From the NCBI GenBank assembly GCA_030044035.1, contig JASHWN010000527.1:1-5627 (forward strand): 5,627 bases of DNA, written 5' to 3'. Below are positions 1 through 4,376 of this stretch, piece by piece. Source of the DNA: Xanthobacteraceae bacterium. GTDB lineage: Bacteria > Pseudomonadota > Alphaproteobacteria > Rhizobiales > Xanthobacteraceae. The notes beneath the pieces were generated by a model, which saw only the letters and a list, made by a program, of their open reading frames with translations, was not told the DNA's origin and did no database searches. Position 1 is the stretch's first letter. Each line of letters opens with the position of its first letter. Made by a program: the position numbers and the translations under genes.

Positions 1-962
1 GGCGGGCACTTGGTGCCGAACACCTCGCGGATCGCCTCGATCTCCTTGAGGTCGCCGATCGGCGTCGAAGTGGCATGCGGGTTGATGTAGTCGACCGGCG
101 GCTTGACGTCGGCGAGCGCCATGCGCATGCAGCGCACCGCGCCTTCGCCTGACGGCGCCACCATGTCGGCGCCGTCCGAGGTGGCGCCGTAGCCGGCGAT
201 TTCGGCGTAGATTTTGGCGCTGCGCGCCTTGGCGTGGTCGAGCTCTTCCAGCACCAGCACGCCGGCGCCGCCGGCGATGACGAAGCCGTCGCGGTCGGCA
301 TCGTAGGCACGCGAGGCTTTTTGCGGCTTGTCGTTGAAGTTCGACGACATCGCGCCCATGGCGTCGAACAGCACCGACAGCGTCCAGTCCAGCTCCTCGC
401 AGCCGCCGGCGAAGACGATGTCCTGCTTGCCCATGGCGACGGTCTCGAACGCATTGCCGATGCAATGATTCGACGTCGCGCAGGCCGAGGAGATCGAATA
501 ATTCACGCCCTTGATCTTGAACCAGGTCGACAGTGTCGCCGATGCGGTCGACGACATCGCCTTGGGCACGGCGAACGGGCCGACGCGTTTGGGGCCCTTG
601 GAGCGGGTGATATCGGCGGCTTCGACGATGGTGCGTGTCGATGGTCCGCCCGAGCCCATGATCAGGCCGGTGCGCTCGTTGGACACATCGCCGGGCTCGA
701 GGCCGGAATCGCGGATCGCCTGCTCCATGGCGACGTGGTTCCAGGCGGCGCCGCCGCCGAGAAACCGCATGGCGCGGCGGTCGACCGCTTCGGCCGGGTC
801 GAGGGTCGGCGCGCCGTGCACCTGGCAGCGGAAGCCGAGCTCGGCGTATTTGTCGGCGCGCACGATGCCGGATTTGGCCTCACGCAGCGAAGCGAGCACC
901 TCCTGCGTGGTGTTGCCGATGGATGAGACGATGCCCATCCCGGTGACCACAACGCGCCTCAT
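1..962 (-). CDS. fabB: Beta-ketoacyl-ACP synthase I (FabB), 3' end beyond the window
   Basis: Condensing enzyme of type II fatty acid synthesis in the cytosol. It joins malonyl-ACP to an acyl-ACP and, in the FabA-FabB pathway, elongates cis-3-decenoyl-ACP. About 320 residues are visible, starting [16 protein letters not shown], the usual thiolase-fold N-terminus. The nucleophile Cys161 sits in [10 protein letters not shown], and the first catalytic His296 sits in [11 protein letters not shown]; these correspond to C163 and H298 of the E. coli enzyme. The second histidine and the conserved lysine (expected in a TKAMTGH-like segment) lie off the left edge, as does the stop; family length is about 405 aa. 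The start at 962 is backed by a GAGGG Shine-Dalgarno-like run (968-972) five bases away. It lies 80 bases downstream of fabA on the same strand, presumably in one operon. FabB rather than FabF is chosen because of the fabA neighbour and the [21 protein letters not shown] segment. Confidence 0.96.
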   Translation of the reverse strand, partial: MRRVVVTGMGIVSSIGNTTQEVLASLREAKSGIVRADKYAELGFRCQVHGAPTLDPAEAVDRRAMRFLGGGAAWNHVAMEQAIRDSGLEPGDVSNERTGLIMGSGGPSTRTIVEAADITRSKGPKRVGPFAVPKAMSSTASATLSTWFKIKGVNYSISSACATSNHCIGNAFETVAMGKQDIVFAGGCEELDWTLSVLFDAMGAMSSNFNDKPQKASRAYDADRDGFVIAGGAGVLVLEELDHAKARSAKIYAEIAGYGATSDGADMVAPSGEGAVRCMRMALADVKPPVDYINPHATSTPIGDLKEIEAIREVFGTKCP

Positions 963-1007
963 CGTTGCCCTCGTCCCGCCGTTGTCCACCAAAAACGCCC
1001 TGTGCGT

Positions 1008-1032
1008 CCGCCCTCACCTTGCGTGATGGCGG
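1008..1032 (-). other. Imperfect hairpin between fabA and fabB
   Basis: Positions 1008-1017 (CCGCCCTCAC) and 1023-1032 (GTGATGGCGG) form a 10-bp inverted repeat with one mismatch and a five-base loop. In the fabA-fabB transcript it sits 11 bases after the fabA stop. A run of five Ts on the coding strand (complement of 991-995) follows, but about twelve bases beyond the stem, too far for a canonical intrinsic terminator. It could be an mRNA processing or stabilising hairpin, a partial attenuator that sets the fabA:fabB ratio, or chance in GC-rich DNA. The pairing is read directly; the role is inferred. Confidence 0.4.
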
Positions 1033-1042
1033 CAATCGACTT

Positions 1043-1570
1043 TCAGGCGCCGTTTGCCTGCGGCGCTGCGTCTTGAAACAGCCCCACCTTGAGGTCCAGC
1101 GCCCGATAGATCACCGAACCGTCGGCGGAAAGCCAGCCGTCGGCGATACCGAGCACCAGCTTCGAGCGCATCACGCGCTTGATATCGATGCCGTACACGA
1201 TGCTCTTCATCGTCGGCAGCACCTGCCCCGAGAACTTGATCTCGCCCATGCCGAGCGCGCGGCCTTTGCCGGCGCCGCCGACCCAGCCGAGGAAAAAGCC
1301 GAGCAATTGCCACAACGCATCGAGCCCCAGGCAGCCCGGCATCACCGGGTCGCCCTTGAAATGACACGGGAAAAACCAGAGGTCCGGCTTGAGATCGAGC
1401 ACCGCGCGCACCAAGCCCTTGCCGTACTCACCGCCCACCTCGGCGATCTCGCAGATGCGGTCGAACATCAGCATCGGCGGCAGCGGCAATTGCGGGCCCT
1501 CGGCGAACAATTCGCCGCGCCCGCAAGCCAGCAGGTCCTCATATTCGTAATTGGAACGGCGCTCCGCCAT
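1043..1570 (-). CDS. fabA: 3-hydroxydecanoyl-ACP dehydratase/isomerase (FabA)
   Basis: Bifunctional cytosolic hot-dog-fold enzyme. It dehydrates 3-hydroxyacyl-ACP to trans-2-enoyl-ACP and isomerises the C10 intermediate to cis-3-decenoyl-ACP, the entry point of anaerobic unsaturated fatty acid synthesis. The protein is 175 aa, the normal family length. The active-site pair is visible: His70 in [15 protein letters not shown] and Asp84 in [17 protein letters not shown], the same numbering as in E. coli FabA. The N-terminus [20 protein letters not shown] is typical of alphaproteobacterial FabA. An in-frame ATG 60 bases upstream (at 1630) was rejected because it adds an unconserved extension and because a strong GGAGGT lies just before 1570. 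fabB follows 80 bases downstream on the same strand, the classic fabA-fabB pair, and in related genomes fabI often comes next. irr is divergent, so the two share an upstream region. Confidence 0.97.
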   Translation of the reverse strand: MAERRSNYEYEDLLACGRGELFAEGPQLPLPPMLMFDRICEIAEVGGEYGKGLVRAVLDLKPDLWFFPCHFKGDPVMPGCLGLDALWQLLGFFLGWVGGAGKGRALGMGEIKFSGQVLPTMKSIVYGIDIKRVMRSKLVLGIADGWLSADGSVIYRALDLKVGLFQDAAPQANGA

Positions 1571-1574
1571 CCGC

Positions 1575-1580
1575 ACCTCC
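1575..1580 (-). promoter_or_regulatory. Ribosome binding site of fabA
   Basis: On the minus strand this reads GGAGGT, a near-perfect Shine-Dalgarno sequence, four bases before the ATG at 1570. It decides the fabA start in favour of the 175-aa form over the longer reading from 1630. Confidence 0.8.
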
Positions 1581-1597
1581 GGCCCCGCCCACGCAAC

Positions 1598-1613
1598 CTT
1601 ATCGATTAACATA
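1598..1613 (-). promoter_or_regulatory. AT-rich segment likely to hold the fabA promoter -10
   Basis: Between fabA and the palindrome at 1622-1638 lies one of the few AT-rich stretches here. On the minus strand it contains TATGTT (1613-1608), TTAATC (1609-1604) and GATAAG (1603-1598), any of which could serve as a weak -10 hexamer. No well-spaced -35 box is convincing, although TTGCCG (1630-1625) inside the palindrome is a candidate. The location fits a fabA promoter; the exact hexamers are not settled. Confidence 0.3.
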
Positions 1614-1621
1614 TGGGGACT

Positions 1622-1638
1622 ATGCGGCAAAGCCGCAT
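1622..1638. promoter_or_regulatory. Perfect inverted repeat in the fabA-irr divergent region, candidate operator
   Basis: ATGCGGC, three A residues, then GCCGCAT: a perfect 7-bp inverted repeat with a 3-base spacer. It lies 52 bases upstream of fabA and 140 bases upstream of irr. Both genes point away from it, so it cannot end either transcript, which favours a protein-binding site over a terminator. It overlaps the place where a fabA -35 box would fall. A fatty-acid-responsive regulator of the TetR or GntR kind would be a natural user, but no such regulator is encoded here and I do not recognise the sequence as a known operator. Confidence 0.4.
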
Positions 1639-1694
1639 CGGTCGCCTGGCAGGCCGTGGCGGAAATCGGGTTGCATGGCTGCGGCGCAGCAAGG

Positions 1695-1722
1695 TTGCGG
1701 CCGGCGCCGCCTTGCGTATAAT
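1695..1722 (+). promoter_or_regulatory. Probable sigma-70-type promoter of irr
   Basis: A perfect TATAAT at 1717-1722 is preceded, with a 16-base spacer, by TTGCGG at 1695-1700, which matches the first three bases of the -35 consensus. Transcription would start near 1729-1731, giving a leader of about 48 bases before the irr ATG at 1778. The -10 match is unusually good for such GC-rich DNA; the -35 is weak, which is common for regulated alphaproteobacterial promoters. Confidence 0.55.
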
Positions 1723-1740
1723 GATTTCAATTGCAACGAT
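1721..1740. promoter_or_regulatory. Imperfect palindrome over the irr transcription start, candidate iron/manganese-regulator operator
   Basis: The 20 bases ATGATTTCAATTGCAACGAT are centred on CAATTG and show dyad symmetry at 7 of 10 base pairs. They overlap the last two bases of the -10 box and cover the expected start site, a natural position for a repressor. TTGC also recurs at 1712, 1731 and 1742. In Bradyrhizobium the irr promoter is known to be repressed by a Fur/Mur homologue at an atypical site, and Irr-type sites are themselves AT-rich, so either could bind here. The symmetry is seen; the identity of the binder is inferred. Confidence 0.35.
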
Positions 1741-1777
1741 CTTGCAGAGCCCGCCGCAACGGGCCATGTGGTGCAGC

Positions 1778-2266
1778 ATGACAGAGCCTCGTCCGGTCAG
1801 CTTCCGTCCAAATGTGCAGCAGCGCGAGCCAGCGGCGCGCGGCGAGCTCACCGGCTGCCCGTGGCACGACGTCAAGGCCAAGCTGCGCGAGGTCGGGCTG
1901 CGGCCGACCCGCCAGCGCATGGCGCTCGGCTGGATCCTGTTTGCCAAGGGCGACCGCCACGTCACCGCGGAAATGCTGTACGAGGAGGCGACCCGCGCCA
2001 AGGTGCCGGTCTCGCTCGCTACGGTCTACAACACGCTGCACCAATTCACCGAGGTCGGCCTCCTTCGCCAGGTCTCGGTCGATGGCTCCAAATCCTATTT
2101 CGACACCAACAATTCGCAGCACCATCACTTCTTCATCGAAGACAAGAACGACCTGCTGGACATCCCGGCCGCCGACGTGCTGCTCGGTAAGGCGCCGAGC
2201 CCGCCGGAAGGCTACGAGATCGCCCGCATCGACGTGGTGGTGCGGCTGCGGCGCAAGCAGGGCTAA
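1778..2266 (+). CDS. irr: Heme-responsive iron response regulator Irr (Fur family)
   Basis: Cytosolic transcription factor that in rhizobia and relatives controls heme synthesis, iron uptake and iron storage genes, and is active when iron and heme are low. The 162-aa product equals the usual Irr length. Residues 26-31 are GCPWHD, the heme regulatory motif with Cys27 as ligand; in Bradyrhizobium this motif mediates heme-triggered degradation. The winged-helix DNA-binding region spans about 33-100, with the recognition segment PVSLATVYNTLHQFTEVGLL. His115-117 (HHH) match the histidine cluster that forms the second heme site. No CxxC zinc motif is present, which separates it from classical Fur. 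The ATG at 1778 was chosen because MTEP and what follows matches family length; an ATG at 1766 is also possible, and neither has a clear Shine-Dalgarno. A 5-bp hairpin (1749-1753 with 1760-1764) lies just before the start. Confidence 0.95.
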   Translation: MTEPRPVSFRPNVQQREPAARGELTGCPWHDVKAKLREVGLRPTRQRMALGWILFAKGDRHVTAEMLYEEATRAKVPVSLATVYNTLHQFTEVGLLRQVSVDGSKSYFDTNNSQHHHFFIEDKNDLLDIPAADVLLGKAPSPPEGYEIARIDVVVRLRRKQG

Positions 2267-2284
2267 ATCCACATCGGCATGGTT

Positions 2285-2329
2285 TCCCGGATGCGGTGCA
2301 GCGCGAAGCGGTGCACCGCTGATCCGGGA
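2285..2329. repeat. Long palindrome (16-bp stem) downstream of irr
   Basis: TCCCGGAT (2285-2292) and GCGGTGCA (2293-2300) pair with TGCACCGC (2312-2319) and ATCCGGGA (2322-2329). This gives a 16-bp stem with a 2-base bulge (2320-2321) and an 11-base loop. It starts 18 bases after the irr stop. No T-run follows on either strand, so it is not a canonical intrinsic terminator, though it may still protect or end the irr mRNA. The word TGCAGCGC in it (2297-2304) recurs at 2366-2373 in the next element. It resembles the GC-rich dispersed intergenic palindromes of Bradyrhizobiaceae, from memory rather than from a search. Confidence 0.6.
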
Positions 2330-2356
2330 TCGTCTAAAGCGCGGAGTTTGGGACGG

Positions 2357-2468
2357 TCCCGGGTCTGCAGCGCACCACCCTCGGGTCGCGCAATTACGCG
2401 CCCGAGGGCAAGCTTGTCCCCGGGCCGCGCGAGGCGCGGACCCGGGGATACTGCGCTGCGCCCCGGGA
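2357..2468. repeat. Branched palindromic element: closing stem with two bulged arms
   Basis: Nested inverted repeats fold into a three-way junction. The closing stem pairs TCCCGGG (2357-2363) with CCCGGGA (2462-2468) and, inside it, GCAGCGCA (2367-2374) with TGCGCTGC (2452-2459). Arm 1 pairs 2378-2385 with 2401-2408 and 2387-2390 with 2397-2400, leaving a single bulged T (2386) and loop CAATTA. Arm 2 pairs 2417-2424 with 2441-2448 and 2425-2430 with 2434-2439, leaving a single bulged A (2440) and loop GAG. The linker between the arms, CAAGCTTG (2409-2416), is itself palindromic. An outer AAGCGC (2337-2342) / GCGCTT (2481-2486) pair may extend it. It occupies the gap between convergent irr and the SH3-like gene and has no coding signal. 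A REP-like dispersed element is the likeliest explanation. Confidence 0.6.
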
Positions 2469-2513
2469 AACGTGTTCTGGGCGCTTACGTTGGCCGGTCC
2501 CGGCGTGGAGCTG

Positions 2514-3029
2514 TCACTCGATCTTTTCGTTCGGATAGACGCCCCACAAATCGTCCTGCTCGACCCAGCCGTCGAACTTGTCGCCGACGATGTGGCACCA
2601 GGTGCCGGTGCAGGCTTGCACCGCGCCGAGCACGCCGACCTCCAGTCGCGCCGTCACCGGACTGGTTGGATTGGGCTTGGCGTGCAGCGGTGCAATGTCG
2701 GTCTTGGTCTTCAGCTGCACTGCCGCCATGCGTTTGCCGGAGAGCAGCGAGTGATAGACCCAGCCTTCAGAGCCGTCGGAATCGCGAATGCGCCGCCAGT
2801 TCTCGAACTCGGCGGTGATTTCCACCGGCCAGCCGACGCGGGTGTAGATGAAGGCGACGTCGTGGTCTTTGTCCGGACCGCCGCGCACGTTGACGCGATC
2901 GGCCTTGATGCTGACGAAGCGCGGCACCGGCAGCCCGCTCGTCGTCGCGTCGTTGCCCGCGTGCGTCGGCCCGACCGCGGAACCGAACGTCAATAAAGCC
3001 GCCAACACGGCTCGGAACCAGGCGATCAT
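2514..3029 (-). CDS. Exported protein with two bacterial SH3-like segments, function unknown
   Basis: A 171-aa protein. Residues 1-24 form a signal peptide (MIAWFRAVLAALLTFGSAVG then PTHA), with cleavage likely after THA, so a periplasmic location is expected. The first SH3-like segment covers about 36-104, with the hallmarks VNVRGGP (residues 47-52), WRRI and GWVYHSLLSG. The second covers about 113-165, with LHAKPNPTSPV, a W-C pair and DGWVEQDDLWG. This matches the SH3_4-type bacterial SH3 family of short alphaproteobacterial proteins, thought to bind peptidoglycan or peptides; no catalytic residues are visible. Cys140 and Cys145 could form a disulfide. The start at 3029 gives a clean signal peptide and has GGAGG just upstream; upstream in-frame ATGs at 3041, 3062 and 3080 lack support. 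It converges on irr and diverges from the hydroxyacid dehydrogenase gene. Confidence 0.85.
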   Translation of the reverse strand: MIAWFRAVLAALLTFGSAVGPTHAGNDATTSGLPVPRFVSIKADRVNVRGGPDKDHDVAFIYTRVGWPVEITAEFENWRRIRDSDGSEGWVYHSLLSGKRMAAVQLKTKTDIAPLHAKPNPTSPVTARLEVGVLGAVQACTGTWCHIVGDKFDGWVEQDDLWGVYPNEKIE

Positions 3030-3032
3030 CGG

Positions 3033-3037
3033 CCTCC
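3033..3037 (-). promoter_or_regulatory. Ribosome binding site of the SH3-like gene
   Basis: The minus strand reads GGAGG here, inside a GGGGAGG run, three bases before the ATG at 3029. The spacing is short, but no comparable site precedes the upstream in-frame ATGs, so it supports the 171-aa form that begins directly with the signal peptide. Confidence 0.5.
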
Positions 3038-3213
3038 CCATGCCGCACGCGCGCCGCGACATGCCCAAAGACTTGCCCAAAAATCATTCGGCGCGCGGTC
3101 GGGCGGAACGCGCCCCGGCGCGCTTGGTGAGAGCGCGGCCCATCTGGTAGAACGACCTCGGTGAACCACCTCCCGGCGTAAAGTTTCGGCGAGCGGGGTT
3201 AAGGAGACCTGAA

Positions 3214-3241
3214 CGGCAGATGCGGCAAACGCTCTCTGCCG
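3214..3241 (+). other. Leader hairpin upstream of the dehydrogenase gene
   Basis: CGGCAGA (3214-3220) pairs perfectly with TCTGCCG (3235-3241) across a 14-base loop. It lies about 110 bases before the dehydrogenase ATG. Together with the GC hairpin at 3286-3304 it could structure the 5' leader if transcription starts upstream of 3214. No known riboswitch was recognised. Confidence 0.3.
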
Positions 3242-3285
3242 GTGCGTCCTGAAACGGGACGGGACGATCGGTGAGACGGCTCTGC

Positions 3286-3304
3286 GGCCGGCGCGGTGCC
3301 GGCC
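3286..3304 (+). other. Compact GC-only hairpin in the dehydrogenase leader
   Basis: GGCCGGC (3286-3292) and GCCGGCC (3298-3304) form a perfect, all-GC 7-bp stem with loop GCGGT. It ends 47 bases before the dehydrogenase start. No T-run follows, so it is not an intrinsic terminator. It could be an operator or an RNA element, or chance in a GC-rich leader. Confidence 0.4.
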
Positions 3305-3351
3305 AGCCGGTCCGCTGCAGGTCTGCCGCAACAGGAATGCAAGAGGCTTGA

Positions 3352-4353
3352 ATGCCACAGGGCAAGAAGCCGCTGGTCGTGGTCACGCGCCGCTTGCCGG
3401 ACAGCGTCGAGATGCGCATGCGCGAGTTATTCGACGCGCGGCTGAATTCCGACGACACGCCGATGAGCCAGGCGCAGCTCGTCGAGGCCGCCAAGGCCGC
3501 CGACGTCCTGGTGCCGACCGTGACGGATCACATCGACCGATCGGTGCTCAGCCAATCGGGCGAGCGGTTGCGGCTGATCGCCAATTTCGGCAATGGCGTC
3601 GACAATATCGACGTCGCCAGCGCCGTGCAGCGCGGCATCACCGTGACCAACACGCCGGGCGTGCTCACCGAGGACACCGCCGACATGACCATGGCGCTCA
3701 TTCTCGCCGTGCCGCGGCGCCTGGCCGAGGGCGCCCGCGTGCTGATCGACGATCGCAACTGGCACGGCTGGAGTCCGACCTGGATGCTCGGCCACCGCAT
3801 CTGGGGCAGGCGTCTGGGCATCGTCGGCATGGGCCGCATCGGCCAGGCGGTGGCGCGGCGCGCCCAGGCCTTCGGCTTGAAGATCCACTATCACAACCGC
3901 CGCCGCGTGGCGCCGCGCATCGAGGAGGAGCTGAACGCGACCTACTGGGAAAGCCTCGACCAGATGCTGATGCGCATGGACATCATCTCGGTCAATTGCC
4001 CGCACACGCCGGCGACCTATCACCTGCTGTCGGCGCGCCGGCTCAAGCTGATCCGGCCCGAGGCCTACATCGTTAACACGGCGCGCGGCGAAGTCATCGA
4101 TGAGAACGCGCTGGCGCGTCTGATCGAAGCCGAGGAGATCGCCGGCGCCGGGCTCGACGTGTTCGAGAAGGAGCCGGCGGTGAATCCGCGGCTGACCAAG
4201 CTCGCCAAGACCGGCAAGGTCGTGCTGCTGCCGCATATGGGATCGGCCACGCTCGAAGGCCGCGTCGACATGGGCGAGAAGGTCATCGTCAACATCAAGA
4301 CATTTCTCGACGGTCACCGGCCGCCCGACCGCGTCCTGCCGTCGATGTTGTAA
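3352..4353 (+). CDS. gyaR: D-2-hydroxyacid dehydrogenase (D-glycerate dehydrogenase / glyoxylate reductase type)
   Basis: Cytosolic oxidoreductase that probably reduces glyoxylate to glycolate or hydroxypyruvate to D-glycerate. The 333-aa length is normal. The split catalytic domain flanks a Rossmann domain (about 110-300) with GMGRIG at 159-164. The catalytic triad is complete: Arg245 in NTARGEVID, Glu274 in GLDVFEKEP, His295 in LLPHMGSAT. Substrate-loop residues NFGNGVDNID (78-87) are conserved. The end of the second beta strand reads HNRRR (181-185), with arginines where NAD-dependent members have an acidic residue, which suggests NADP(H) use. The start at 3352 has AAGAGG (3341-3346) five bases upstream and gives MPQGKKPLVVVTRRLP, typical for the rhizobial group. 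Family membership is near certain; the exact substrate is inferred, as formate, phosphoglycerate and other hydroxyacid relatives share the fold. The gamma-glutamyltransferase gene starts 23 bases after the stop. Confidence 0.9.
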   Translation: MPQGKKPLVVVTRRLPDSVEMRMRELFDARLNSDDTPMSQAQLVEAAKAADVLVPTVTDHIDRSVLSQSGERLRLIANFGNGVDNIDVASAVQRGITVTNTPGVLTEDTADMTMALILAVPRRLAEGARVLIDDRNWHGWSPTWMLGHRIWGRRLGIVGMGRIGQAVARRAQAFGLKIHYHNRRRVAPRIEEELNATYWESLDQMLMRMDIISVNCPHTPATYHLLSARRLKLIRPEAYIVNTARGEVIDENALARLIEAEEIAGAGLDVFEKEPAVNPRLTKLAKTGKVVLLPHMGSATLEGRVDMGEKVIVNIKTFLDGHRPPDRVLPSML

Positions 4354-4376
4354 GTTCCTCCGCTTCGATCCTCGCA

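Larger units (their letters stand above)
3030..3351. other. 322-base divergent intergenic region, promoters not clearly resolved
   Basis: It separates two divergent genes and must carry promoters both ways, but no strong sigma-70 box stands out. On the plus strand a weak pair is TTGGTG (3124-3129) and TAGAAC (3148-3153) with an 18-base spacer. On the minus strand the T-rich run complementary to 3079-3088 is the best AT-rich candidate. An 8-base direct repeat TGCCCAAA occurs at 3062-3069 and 3074-3081, in the leader of the SH3-like gene. Two hairpins lie nearer the dehydrogenase. A ten-codon frame (ATG at 3219, TGA at 3249-3251) lies under an AAGGAG, but the spacing is too long and I do not call it. 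Confidence 0.5.

Noticed and set aside
234..926. A 230-codon open frame antisense to fabB
   Set aside because: It lies opposite a frame with intact KAS active-site motifs and shows only low-complexity His/Arg/Gly content.
1571..1630. A 20-residue N-terminal extension of FabA from an ATG at 1630
   Set aside because: GGAGGT four bases before the ATG at 1570, and the conserved FabA N-terminus starting MAERRS, fix the shorter form. The extension would also run through the likely promoter.
2285..2329. Intrinsic terminator for irr or the SH3-like gene
   Set aside because: The stem is strong, but no T-run follows on either strand, so I call it a palindromic repeat and leave a termination role open.
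1812..2996. A 394-codon open frame on the plus strand running through irr, the palindrome block and the SH3-like gene
   Set aside because: It is a shifted frame of irr, then crosses the repeats, then reads antisense to the SH3-like gene. Its product is rich in Arg, Ser and Pro with no recognisable domain, as expected of an out-of-frame reading in GC-rich DNA.
3219..3251. A ten-codon leader peptide before the dehydrogenase
   Set aside because: The AAGGAG upstream is too far from the ATG, the peptide has no run of one amino acid and no terminator/antiterminator pair follows.
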